Positions 53,245 to 61,530 of a DNA stretch of 64,000 nt are shown here, in pieces; positions within the stretch are counted from its first letter, which is position 1, and each line of letters opens with the position of its first letter. A model generated the notes under the pieces. The model saw only the letters and a program-made list of their open reading frames with translations. It had not been told where the DNA came from and made no database searches. Source of the DNA: Chitinophagaceae bacterium (GTDB taxonomy: Bacteria > Bacteroidota > Bacteroidia > Chitinophagales > Chitinophagaceae); NCBI GenBank assembly GCA_016720585.1, contig JADKKH010000001.1:62001-126000 (forward strand), given 5' to 3'. The position numbers and the translations under genes are program-made.

Positions 53245-55410
53245 TTATAAACGGACTTTCAAACTCAGATTCACCACCCGACCGTCAATCGGTGCCCAAA
53301 GTTGTTTAAAGGTTGGGTTGGTTCTAGGAAGAATAAGGATCGACTCTTTTTTTGTCTGGCGGTAATCAAAAAAATTCTCGCAATTCAGCACAAAAGAGCA
53401 ACGACCCACATCATAGCGGATCATTCCGGCAACAAAGGGGTATGAAAGAGATTGGCTGCCATTTTCCAGGTATTGTTTACCGGTGTAGGCAGCTTCAATA
53501 CAAGCCCGCACATTTTTAGAAAATTCATAGGAAATAACGCTGGCAAACTTGTCCCGGGCACTCAGATCAAGATAGGGGTGCACCGGATCATATTTTTTAC
53601 GGGTGTCGGTTAATGTATAACCCAAATAGGCTTCCAGGCCTGCATAGCTAACCATAAGCCAGGTTTCTATGCCTTTGGTAGTGATCGGTTTTGTTTCTGT
53701 GAAATAAATAATTGAACCCGGTGATTTAGTGGCAACGAGGGGATGGTTGATCTGTGTAAAATAAAACGACTGGTTGATAGATAATTCCACGTCTCCGATC
53801 TCTTTTTTAAAATTGATATCCCAGTTAGCCCCGGTGGATCGTTCTGCTTTGGCATCCTTATCCAGGAACAGGTAGGCATAGCTTCTTTCATCCAGTTCGC
53901 TGCTGAAGACAGTTGGAATTTTATAACCCAATCCACCGCCAAGCCTTGTGGTTACATAATGATTGATTTTATATAGCAGGGAGATCCTGGGTAGAATAAA
54001 TGTCCCATAAGTATTATGAAAATCGCTTCGCAGACCGCTTTCAACAGTGAATTTGGGATGGATGCGCCAGTCATCCTGTATAAATAAACCTGCAGTAAAA
54101 TAGGTATAGTTAAGAATGGAACTGCTGTCAGGCAAGGTTTTTTTGAAAAATTCGCCATTCAAATTAATACCCCCTACCACATCGTGTTTGCCTTTCTTTT
54201 TTACATAAGAGGCTTCGGTATAATAAGAAAATTGGCGTGCCCGCATTCCAAAAACATTCGTTGTGATATTCCGGTTGAAAGAACTACCCGTTCCCTTCAG
54301 AGAAAACTTATCCGTTTTTCCGGATTTTTTTTCCCAGGTGATATCCAGCGTATTGCGGAGGGACTGGTTTTCAATATAAAATTGGTGGGTGCCGTTGGGT
54401 CGCCTGTTTAACACTTGCATATCACCACCCCTGCGGTCTTCAAAGACACTGTTGACCCCAATGGAGATGGTGTTATTTTCATTAGGGTAAAAGAAAAAAC
54501 TGGGATGAAAGAATAAATTTTCTGTTGATGCCACATCGCTGAACCCGTCATCATTTACATCAACCTCATGCTGGTAAGTGCCCCCTCCAAAAAAAGTATA
54601 CCCCATTTTTTTATCTCTTTCCGACAAATACAAATTGACATTACTTTCTTTTAAGGTTGATTGATTCAACAACAGGTATCGCTCCCGGATCCCCATTTTG
54701 GGTTTCTTAGAAATAATATTTATCATACCTGCAATAGCCCCACCGCCATATAATGTGGAACTGGCTCCTTTTATGATTTCAATTTGTTTCAGGTCCAGTG
54801 GCGGTACCTGTAAGATGCTGAAACTGCCAGCATAGCCACCAAATAAGGGCATACCATTTCTCAATAGCTGCGTATAATCTCCCGGTAGTCCTTGTATCCG
54901 GAGATCCGTATTACCGGTGACAGCAGAAGTTTGCTGGGATTGTATCCCGGCAATATCACCCAGCAGGCTGGCTACATGTGAGGGTTTAACCCCGCTTTCT
55001 TCTTCCACTTCTTCTGCTCCCAGAACCTCTACCCGGGTAGGCGTATTTTCAATTCTTGAATCCGTTCGCGACGAGGAAATAATGACCTGTTCCAATTCTT
55101 TATTGTCGGTTTCAAGGGTAATAATAAAAACTGAATCAACGGGCTTTATAGGGAAAGTAACTTCAAGGAATTGTTCTTTATAACCGGTGTTAGAAAAAAT
55201 AAGAACCTGGCGGCCGGCAGGAATATTTTTTACAACAGCTTTACCGCGGGCATCAGAGGTGCTGCCCTTTCCCGAACCTTTCAGCAAAATGGATACATTC
55301 TCTAAGGATTCGGAACTATTGCCATCCCGGATCAGGCAGGAAAAACTATACTGGGAAAAACTGGTTATACAACAGCAACAAAAAAAATGGATAAGGAGAA
55401 ATCGTTTCAT
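53245..55410 (-). CDS. TonB-dependent receptor
   Basis: 721 residues from ATG 55410 (MKRFLLIHFFCCCCITSFSQ); the frame extends to 55509 but that part is unlikely. Order: signal peptide, carboxypeptidase-regulatory-like domain (about 20-105, NSSESLENVSILLKGSG), plug domain (about 115-240, TPTRVEVLGAEEVEEESG and TLYGGGAIAGMINIISKKP), and a 22-strand barrel to the C-terminal VVNLSLKVRL. It takes up a large ligand (siderophore, metal complex or vitamin); the ligand is unknown. No SusD-like partner is near. Confidence 0.92.
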   Translation of the reverse strand: MKRFLLIHFFCCCCITSFSQYSFSCLIRDGNSSESLENVSILLKGSGKGSTSDARGKAVVKNIPAGRQVLIFSNTGYKEQFLEVTFPIKPVDSVFIITLETDNKELEQVIISSSRTDSRIENTPTRVEVLGAEEVEEESGVKPSHVASLLGDIAGIQSQQTSAVTGNTDLRIQGLPGDYTQLLRNGMPLFGGYAGSFSILQVPPLDLKQIEIIKGASSTLYGGGAIAGMINIISKKPKMGIRERYLLLNQSTLKESNVNLYLSERDKKMGYTFFGGGTYQHEVDVNDDGFSDVASTENLFFHPSFFFYPNENNTISIGVNSVFEDRRGGDMQVLNRRPNGTHQFYIENQSLRNTLDITWEKKSGKTDKFSLKGTGSSFNRNITTNVFGMRARQFSYYTEASYVKKKGKHDVVGGINLNGEFFKKTLPDSSSILNYTYFTAGLFIQDDWRIHPKFTVESGLRSDFHNTYGTFILPRISLLYKINHYVTTRLGGGLGYKIPTVFSSELDERSYAYLFLDKDAKAERSTGANWDINFKKEIGDVELSINQSFYFTQINHPLVATKSPGSIIYFTETKPITTKGIETWLMVSYAGLEAYLGYTLTDTRKKYDPVHPYLDLSARDKFASVISYEFSKNVRACIEAAYTGKQYLENGSQSLSYPFVAGMIRYDVGRCSFVLNCENFFDYRQTKKESILILPRTNPTFKQLWAPIDGRVVNLSLKVRL

Positions 55411-55507
55411 AGCTAAAAGAATGCAAGGTACTAAGGCTTTAGGTTCCTGCACAACAAATATCCGATTTGCATTTAAACCAGTAGGTTTGTAAAAAAAATT
55501 CCCATTC

Positions 55508-56644
55508 ATGTCTGACCATCTGAATATTGCCGATTTTTTGTCACCGGTTAATTTGCAGGAATTATCTCATGATGAAGGCTATAAAGATGGCCAATTGGGG
55601 AAAATCATTGCAGTGTATGGTGAAGAATTTCCTGACCTGGATGAAGCACAGATCGTACTGGTTGGTTGCGGCGAACAACGCGGAAGCGGATTCATTCATG
55701 GTCACAGTGATGCACCGGATATTATCCGGCGCCATTTTTATGCTTTGTATTACTGGCACCCCGATATCCGGATGGCTGATGTCGGTAACATTAAAGCTGG
55801 TTCTTTATTTACCGATTCCTATGCGGCATTAAAAACGGTGGTACAGGAACTGATCAATGACGGTAAAACCGTTATTATCCTGGGGGGGTCGCATGATCTG
55901 ACCTTGTCCCAATACCATGCTTATGCTGAAAATAAAAAAGCCATTGAGGCTACTTGTGTGGATGCATTGATTGATTTGAACCTGGAATCACCGTTCCGTC
56001 ACGAAAATTTCCTGATGGAAATGCTGACAGGCGAACCGAATTTTATCCGTCACTACAACCATATCGGCTTTCAGAGCTATTATGTGCATCCCCGTATGCT
56101 GGAAACCATGGACAAGCTCCGTTTTGATTGTTATCGTGTAGGCAGTGTGAAAGAGAACCTGGATGAAATGGAGCCGGTTATCCGTAATAGTAATTTATTC
56201 AGCTTCGACATTACAGCTATGGCCAGCACGTATGCCCCGGCCAGTACACTTTCTCCCAACGGGTTGAACGGTGAAGAAGCCTGTGTGCTGATGCAGTATG
56301 CCGGGATGAGCCCCAATATTAACAGTATCGGCATTTATGGTTATGATGTACGGCACGATAAAGATGAACTGACAGCCAAACAAATCAGTCATATGTTGTG
56401 GTATGTACTCGATGGCCGCAGCCGTGGACGGAGAGAAGCAGCCCTGGACGAAAAAGATTCTTTCAACGAATATCACCTGGCTTTTGCGGAAGTGGAAACT
56501 ATTTTTTTACATAGCAAAAAAACCGGGCGCTGGTGGATGCAATTACCGGATAAAAAATTCATCGCCTGCAGTTATAAAGATTATTTACTGGCGAGTAGTA
56601 ATGAGATTCCGGAAAGATGGCTGAGGGCACAGGAGCGGGGATAA
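55508..56644 (+). CDS. Arginase/formimidoylglutamase-fold protein with degenerate metal site
   Basis: 378 residues of the ureohydrolase fold. The first metal motif is present (GGSHDLT, His129), but the second reads VDALIDL (152-156) in place of DAHxD, losing a His, and the third reads SFDIT (232-236) in place of SFDxD, losing an Asp. Bacteroidota have a family of this type annotated as formimidoylglutamase. Hydrolase activity is doubtful; a regulatory or binding role is possible. It starts 97 bp from the divergent TonB-receptor start. Confidence 0.82.
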   Translation: MSDHLNIADFLSPVNLQELSHDEGYKDGQLGKIIAVYGEEFPDLDEAQIVLVGCGEQRGSGFIHGHSDAPDIIRRHFYALYYWHPDIRMADVGNIKAGSLFTDSYAALKTVVQELINDGKTVIILGGSHDLTLSQYHAYAENKKAIEATCVDALIDLNLESPFRHENFLMEMLTGEPNFIRHYNHIGFQSYYVHPRMLETMDKLRFDCYRVGSVKENLDEMEPVIRNSNLFSFDITAMASTYAPASTLSPNGLNGEEACVLMQYAGMSPNINSIGIYGYDVRHDKDELTAKQISHMLWYVLDGRSRGRREAALDEKDSFNEYHLAFAEVETIFLHSKKTGRWWMQLPDKKFIACSYKDYLLASSNEIPERWLRAQERG

Positions 56645-56646
56645 TG

Positions 56647-56712
56647 TGAGTCAGAAGTCAGGAGTCGGGAGTCTTTAGTCCGTGTCATGCTGAGCTTGCC
56701 GAAGTATGATTT
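56647..56712. repeat. 7-bp repeat plus GTGTCATGCTGAG-type element
   Basis: Five heptamers of form NNAGTCN: TGAGTCA, GAAGTCA, GGAGTCG, GGAGTCT, TTAGTCC (56647-56681). Next comes GTGTCATGCTGAGCTTGCCG (56682-56701), continuing AAGTATGATTT. A related copy of the second element (GTGTCACTCTGAGTTTATCG) starts at 57821 on the other side of the Gfo/Idh gene. Confidence 0.7.
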
Positions 56713-56785
56713 TTATATTTTACTCAATAGGAAAATTGTAATTCTCCCCTTCGGGGAGTAGTAAATCATAAATAAAAAACTCGTT

Positions 56786-57832
56786 ATGGGGGCTTTTATT
56801 CGCACCGGTATCTGCTCCTACGGCATGAGTGGTAAACTATTTCATGCTCCCTTCCTGGAGGCACATCCCGGGTTTGAACTATCAGCCATTGTTGAAAGAC
56901 ATAATAATGATTCAAAGGAAAGATACCCACATGCAAAAATCTATCGTTCGGTAGAAGAGCTGTGTTCAGACAAGGATTTAGAACTGATCGTAGTGAACAC
57001 CCCGACTCATTTACATTTTGAGCAGGCTAAAATGGTTTTACAGGCGGGTAAGAATTTGGTGATAGAAAAACCCTTTGCGGTTTCAGTAAATGAAGCAGAA
57101 GCGTTAGATGCATTGGCTAAAAAAAATAATCTTTTCTTAAGCGTATACCAAAACCGCCGTTATGATGGCGATTACAGGGCCATTAAAGATGTATTACAAA
57201 AAGAGTTATTGGGAGAATTAAGAGAGGCGGAGATCAGGTACGATCGTTACCGGCCTTTATTCGGGGGGAAGCAGCACAAAGAAGGTAATATGCCGGGAGC
57301 CGGTAATCTGTATGACCTTTCACCACACCTGGTTGATCAGGCCATTCAACTATTCGGATTCCCAAAAGCTTTATTTGCCGACCTGATAAAAATGCGGGAT
57401 GATGTAGCCGTACCGGATTATTTTGAAATACTTTTTTATTATGACAGGCTCCGGGTGAGATTAAAAGCAACTGTCATTGCCCGGGAATCCATCTATGCGT
57501 ACGTATTGCATGGCATGAAAGGCAGTTTTCTCCAGCAGCGGTCAGATGTGCAGGAGCAGCAATTACTGGCCGGTGTAAAACCAGCGCTCGAAAAATGGTG
57601 TCCGGCACTTTCAGAACCGGATGGTTTACTGCATACAGAAATTAACGGCGCAATAGTGCGGGAAGAAACAACTTCATCTCCTGGAAACTATATGGGTTAC
57701 TATGATGATGTGTATAAAGCGCTGACCGGGCAAGGTCCCAACCCCGTGCCCGCTGCGGATGGAATAAGGAATATGCGGATTATTGAAGCGGCATTGGAGA
57801 GCATGAAGGAAAGGAAGGTGGTGTCACTCTGA
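56786..57832 (+). CDS. Gfo/Idh/MocA family oxidoreductase
   Basis: 348 residues. N-terminal Rossmann domain (about 5-120; ICSYGMSGKLFHAPFLEAHP, NTPTHLHFEQAKMVLQAGKN) and VIEKPFAVSVNEAEAL with the EKP motif that binds the nicotinamide; C-terminal domain starting with the YDLSPHLVDQAIQLFG substrate region. It oxidises or reduces a sugar or inositol-type substrate with NAD(P). The last codons and stop (GTGTCACTCTGA) are part of a repeat, so its C-terminus depends on that insertion. Confidence 0.9.
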   Translation: MGAFIRTGICSYGMSGKLFHAPFLEAHPGFELSAIVERHNNDSKERYPHAKIYRSVEELCSDKDLELIVVNTPTHLHFEQAKMVLQAGKNLVIEKPFAVSVNEAEALDALAKKNNLFLSVYQNRRYDGDYRAIKDVLQKELLGELREAEIRYDRYRPLFGGKQHKEGNMPGAGNLYDLSPHLVDQAIQLFGFPKALFADLIKMRDDVAVPDYFEILFYYDRLRVRLKATVIARESIYAYVLHGMKGSFLQQRSDVQEQQLLAGVKPALEKWCPALSEPDGLLHTEINGAIVREETTSSPGNYMGYYDDVYKALTGQGPNPVPAADGIRNMRIIEAALESMKERKVVSL

Positions 57833-57903
57833 GTTTATCGAAGCGTGTTTATCTTAACTTTAAATATTCAATAATCAATTTTCAATGCGCAATATTCAAT
57901 TTC
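57820..57903. repeat. GTGTCACTCTGAG element and CAATNNN heptamer array
   Basis: GTGTCACTCTGAGTTTATCG (57821-57840) overlaps the stop codon of the upstream gene. From 57869 five perfect heptamers follow: CAATAAT, CAATTTT, CAATGCG, CAATATT, CAATTTC. The ATG of dacB (57885) lies in the third unit. Confidence 0.7.
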
Positions 57904-59264
57904 AGGAAAGGCGGATTACTTTCCCATTCCTTATTTTTCATTTCTTTTTTTTCATTTTTCTAACCTCCTGTTCGGTTGAGAAGCAAATTGCCAGATCAGC
58001 CAAAGATGATGTACTAAGCAACAAAGCCCTGCAAACCGCCCATGTCGGTATCAGCATTTTTGATCCGGCCACTAATAAGTATTTATATAATTATCAGGGC
58101 GATAAATATTTTATTCCTGCCAGTAATACCAAATTACCTACCTGCTATGCAGCGATGAAATATTTGGGAGATAGTTTGGCTGGTATACGATATGAGTATT
58201 TTGCAGAACAAAATTTGACTGATAACAATAAAAGACCAACTCTGTTAATTGAAGCAACCGGAGATCCAAGTTTTTTACATAAAGATTTTACAAATCAACC
58301 AGTCTTTAAGTTTTTGAAACAGCATATTAATTCCGGAATTTCTATATCTGGATCAGGATGGGATGAACAAGGCTTAGGATCAGGATGGTCATGGAATGAT
58401 TATCAGGAAAATTATATGGCTGAGAGGAGCGATTTTCCGATTTATGGAAACCTGGTTAGATTCAATCATCAAAATAATCGAATTACAGCGGTGCCAAAAT
58501 ATTTTATGAAAGAAAGTATTTATGATCCAACATCATCATTAAATGACGAATGGGATGATAGATATACGGTTATGCGGGAATTAGGCAGTAATGATTTTCA
58601 CGTTACAAAAACAAACCACCCAATTAAAAATATTGAAATACCATTTACGCAGGAGTATGGACTTATTCATGACTTATTAGAAGATACTTTGGGTGTTTCT
58701 ATAGGCATAATATTTCATTATTTTTTAAAAAAACCTTATCATGTAATTTATTCCCAACCCACCGACTCCCTCCTCAAACCCATGATGCACCGCAGCGATA
58801 ATTTTTTTGCAGAGCAATCCTTATTGATGGTGAGTAATGAAAGACTGGGAGTAATGAATGATGAAAAAATTATTGACACCATATTAAAGACAGATTTTAA
58901 AGACCTGCCCCAAAAACCAAGATGGGTGGATGGTTCCGGTCTCAGTCGTTATAATTTATTTACCCCGCAGGATTTTGTGGCCATTCTCAGCAAAATGAAA
59001 AATGAATTCGGGATGGAACGGCTCAAAGTCATCCTGCCCACTGGCGGGGAGGGAACGATCAGTAGTTATTATAAGGCTGACAGCGGATATATTTATGGCA
59101 AAACAGGAACTCTCTCCGGTGTAGTCGCTTTCAGTGGTTTTTTATATACAAAAAAAGGAAAGCTGCTTATTTTTTCTACACTTATTAATAATCATCAGTC
59201 CTCTGCTACGGAAGTGAGACGGGCAATAGAGAAATTTATTCAGGGAGTTCGCAATAAATTTTAG
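57885..59264 (+). CDS. dacB: D-alanyl-D-alanine carboxypeptidase/endopeptidase (PBP4, S13), mosaic
   Basis: 459 residues, lipoprotein signal with lipobox LTSC (about 26-29). Catalytic motifs: Ser80-Asn-Thr-Lys83 (SxxK), SDN in MHRSDNFFAEQ and KTG in IYGKTGTLSG, as in S13 penicillin-binding proteins that trim or cleave peptidoglycan cross-links. The only ATG before the lipobox lies in a 7-bp repeat. The middle, about 58150-58750, is strikingly AT-rich (a 60-base sample has 16 G/C) against 30 of 60 right after 58741, pointing to recombination within the gene. Confidence 0.88.
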   Translation: MRNIQFQERRITFPFLIFHFFFFIFLTSCSVEKQIARSAKDDVLSNKALQTAHVGISIFDPATNKYLYNYQGDKYFIPASNTKLPTCYAAMKYLGDSLAGIRYEYFAEQNLTDNNKRPTLLIEATGDPSFLHKDFTNQPVFKFLKQHINSGISISGSGWDEQGLGSGWSWNDYQENYMAERSDFPIYGNLVRFNHQNNRITAVPKYFMKESIYDPTSSLNDEWDDRYTVMRELGSNDFHVTKTNHPIKNIEIPFTQEYGLIHDLLEDTLGVSIGIIFHYFLKKPYHVIYSQPTDSLLKPMMHRSDNFFAEQSLLMVSNERLGVMNDEKIIDTILKTDFKDLPQKPRWVDGSGLSRYNLFTPQDFVAILSKMKNEFGMERLKVILPTGGEGTISSYYKADSGYIYGKTGTLSGVVAFSGFLYTKKGKLLIFSTLINNHQSSATEVRRAIEKFIQGVRNKF

Positions 59265-59302
59265 GAAAACCAAAGTCCCCCTTGTGGGGATTTAGGGGGC
59301 TT
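59265..59302. repeat. CCCCCT/AGGGGG spacer repeat
   Basis: AAAGTCCCCCTTGTGGGGAT, then TTTAGGGGGCTTC: imperfect palindrome of a kind frequent in Bacteroidota (CCCCCTAAA...TTTAGGGGG). It separates the dacB stop from the relic of a second dacB end. Confidence 0.6.
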
Positions 59303-59374
59303 CACAAGGCTTCTGCAACAGAAGTTCGAAGGGCAATCGAGAAATTCATTCAGGGAGTTCGTTCCAAATATTAA
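59303..59374 (+). pseudogene. Relic of the 3' end of a dacB paralogue
   Basis: Translates as HKASATEVRRAIEKFIQGVR, then SKY and stop, against the real dacB ending HQSSATEVRRAIEKFIQGVR, NKF. 19 of 23 residues match, while about a third of codons differ at synonymous sites (GCA/GCT, ACA/ACG, CGA/AGA, ATC/ATA), so it is a diverged paralogue, not a recent copy. Confidence 0.75.
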
Positions 59375-59548
59375 GCCCCCTTCCGACTTCCCCGCAAGGG
59401 GGAAGCCACCTTAGCACAGCCCAAGCCTATCCAAAAAATCTTATGTTGATAAAAATGCGCTAACAGTTAGAGTAATGAGCTATCGGGGCTGTGTGTTGAG
59501 TTCTCCCCCATGTGGGTAACTGAGTAAAGCGAAAGTTACGAACGCAGT
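59375..59548. repeat. More CCCCCT-type repeat DNA before mutL end
   Basis: GCCCCCTTCCGACTTCCCCG, CAAGGGGGAAG, then GTTCTCCCCCATGTGGG and AGAGGGGGCC. Palindromic fragments, no gene. A GCTATCGGGG fragment (59481-59490) resembles half of the palindrome found inside mutL. Confidence 0.55.
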
Positions 59549-61429
59549 TCAGAGGGGGCCTCTAAACATTTTCTCCAACTGTTCTTGTTTGAATTCGAGA
59601 TAAGTCGGGTTACCATCCGGTGTTACATTCGATTGCTCGCAGGCAAATAAATCCATTACCAGTCGCCGCATTTCTTTTTCGGTTAAACGAACACCGGACT
59701 TAATTGATTGTTGACGGGCTAAAGAGCGAACGAGTTTTTCTCTTTTGGAAAATTTTACTTCGTTGCTGAAGTGTTTGTATTGTTCCAGTAAAATATCAAT
59801 GATATGTTTTTCATTACCGGGGCCTACATCTGCCGGTGTGCCCTGAATGACAAAGGAATTTTTACCAAAGGGTTCAATGCTATAACCCAGTTGCTGCAGG
59901 TCAATCATTATTTCTTCGAGAACTGCGGCATCAGCAGGTGCCAGCTCCAGGGTTACCGGGAACATGCTTCGTTGGGTGGCAACCGGTTTGTCTTTGCTGG
60001 CGGCTTTCAATTGCTCATACAATACTCTTTCATGTGCTGCCTGCTGGTGGATGAGAAGGAAGCCGTTGGAGGAGGAAATAGTAATGTATGTGTTGAGTAG
60101 TTGGGTTAATTCAGCATCCTCAATAGTTTTGAGTCTTGAGTCTGAAATCTGTATCGGGTCGATTGATGTCAGGGTTGAATCCTGACTAACGACTCCTGAC
60201 TCCCGACTCTCATAAAAGTCTTTCCAATGTTTCAACCCGATAGCTATCGGGTCGCTTCTGTCGCTTTTCTCTATAAAATGTGCCTGGTTTTTTTGTGTAA
60301 AGCCTTTAAAGATAGAACCCGCGGCCGCAGCGGACCTGTTCTCCTGGGTAAAGGGTTGCTGAACCGACGATAGCTGTTGAATGGAAGCATCCAGATCAAA
60401 ATCCAATGTAGGTGTTACACTGAATTGTGCCAGTGCATGTTTGATTGCGGCCTGTACAAAAGCGTAAATAATTTTTTCATCTTCAAATTTTATTTCCTGT
60501 TTGGTCGGGTGCACATTTACATCCACCACCGTGGGGTCAAGGTCAATGAACAACACATACATCGGGAAACTATCCGTGGGGATCATTTCCTGGTAAGCAT
60601 TCATCACCGCATGATTCAGGTAAGCGCTTTTAATGAAACGGTTATTAACGAAAAAATACTGGTCACCTCTTGTCTTTTTTGCGGTTTCAGGTTTGCCCAC
60701 AAAACCATAGATATTCATGTAATCCGTATCCTCTTTCACCGTTACCAGCTTCGCATTATAATTGTTCCCCAGCAACTGAACAATCCGTTGTTTTAAACTG
60801 CCTGTTTCTAAATGAAAAAGTTGCTGGTTATTGGCCGTCAGTGTAAAAAGAATTTCCGGAAATGACATGGCCACCCTCGTAAACTCATCTACGATATGAC
60901 GCATCTCGGCATTATTACTTTTTAAAAAATTTCTGCGGGCGGGAACATTGAAGAATAAATTTTTCATAGCAATGCTGGTACCCATGGGTGCTGCAACGGG
61001 TTCCTGCTTTTTAACCATACTATTTTCCACTTCAATATAAACACCGGTTTCATCTTCTGCTGTTTTGGTTTTTAATTCTACCTGGGCCACAGCAGCAATG
61101 GATGCCAATGCCTCGCCCCGGAAACCCATAGTACGGATATGAAAAAGATCTTCAATAGTTTTTATTTTGGAAGTAGCATGGCGTTCAAAACTCATTCTTG
61201 CATCGGTGCCGCTCATGCCACTTCCATTATCAATAACCTGTATAAGTGATTTTCCGGCATCAGCGATGATGAGTTTAATTTCTGTTGCCCCGGCATCTAC
61301 CGCATTTTCCAACAACTCTTTTACGGCACTCGCTGGCCGCTGAATCACTTCTCCGGCAGCTATCTGGTTGGCAATATTATCTGGTAATAAGGTAATCTTA
61401 TCAGGCACAAAATCAACTTTAGCCGCCAA
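59549..61429 (-). CDS. mutL: DNA mismatch repair protein MutL
   Basis: 626 residues. N-terminal GHKL ATPase: NQIAAGEVIQRPASAVKELL, ENAVDAGA, IDNGSG and TMGFRGEALAS (about 21-110), then the transducer domain to about 335. Linker (about 340-440) is low-complexity and contains DNA of intergenic repeat type. C-terminal dimerisation domain has HQQAAHERVLYE (461-472) where endonuclease-type MutL has DQHAxxE...E, so the catalytic Asp and His are absent. It couples MutS to strand repair. No mutS or mutH is visible. Confidence 0.95.
   Translation of the reverse strand: MAAKVDFVPDKITLLPDNIANQIAAGEVIQRPASAVKELLENAVDAGATEIKLIIADAGKSLIQVIDNGSGMSGTDARMSFERHATSKIKTIEDLFHIRTMGFRGEALASIAAVAQVELKTKTAEDETGVYIEVENSMVKKQEPVAAPMGTSIAMKNLFFNVPARRNFLKSNNAEMRHIVDEFTRVAMSFPEILFTLTANNQQLFHLETGSLKQRIVQLLGNNYNAKLVTVKEDTDYMNIYGFVGKPETAKKTRGDQYFFVNNRFIKSAYLNHAVMNAYQEMIPTDSFPMYVLFIDLDPTVVDVNVHPTKQEIKFEDEKIIYAFVQAAIKHALAQFSVTPTLDFDLDASIQQLSSVQQPFTQENRSAAAAGSIFKGFTQKNQAHFIEKSDRSDPIAIGLKHWKDFYESRESGVVSQDSTLTSIDPIQISDSRLKTIEDAELTQLLNTYITISSSNGFLLIHQQAAHERVLYEQLKAASKDKPVATQRSMFPVTLELAPADAAVLEEIMIDLQQLGYSIEPFGKNSFVIQGTPADVGPGNEKHIIDILLEQYKHFSNEVKFSKREKLVRSLARQQSIKSGVRLTEKEMRRLVMDLFACEQSNVTPDGNPTYLEFKQEQLEKMFRGPL
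60177..60252. repeat. Heptamer array and 18-bp palindrome inside mutL
   Basis: GAATCCT, GACTAAC, GACTCCT, GACTCCC, GACTCTC (60177-60211) is five consecutive 7-bp units, reverse complement of the AGTC type seen at 56647. ACCCGATAGCTATCGGGT (60235-60252) is a perfect palindrome. Both lie in the coding sequence of the MutL linker; a shorter pair GAGTCTT, GAGTCTG is at 60131-60144. Confidence 0.7.
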
Positions 61430-61530
61430 AAATAGCGATTTGCATTTTAAGTAACTCTTGACAAAAGCTTTGCTTTAAAAGGGTTAATTTTAAGACCCGG
61501 ATTAAAACAGTTAAAACAAGTCGCTTTACT

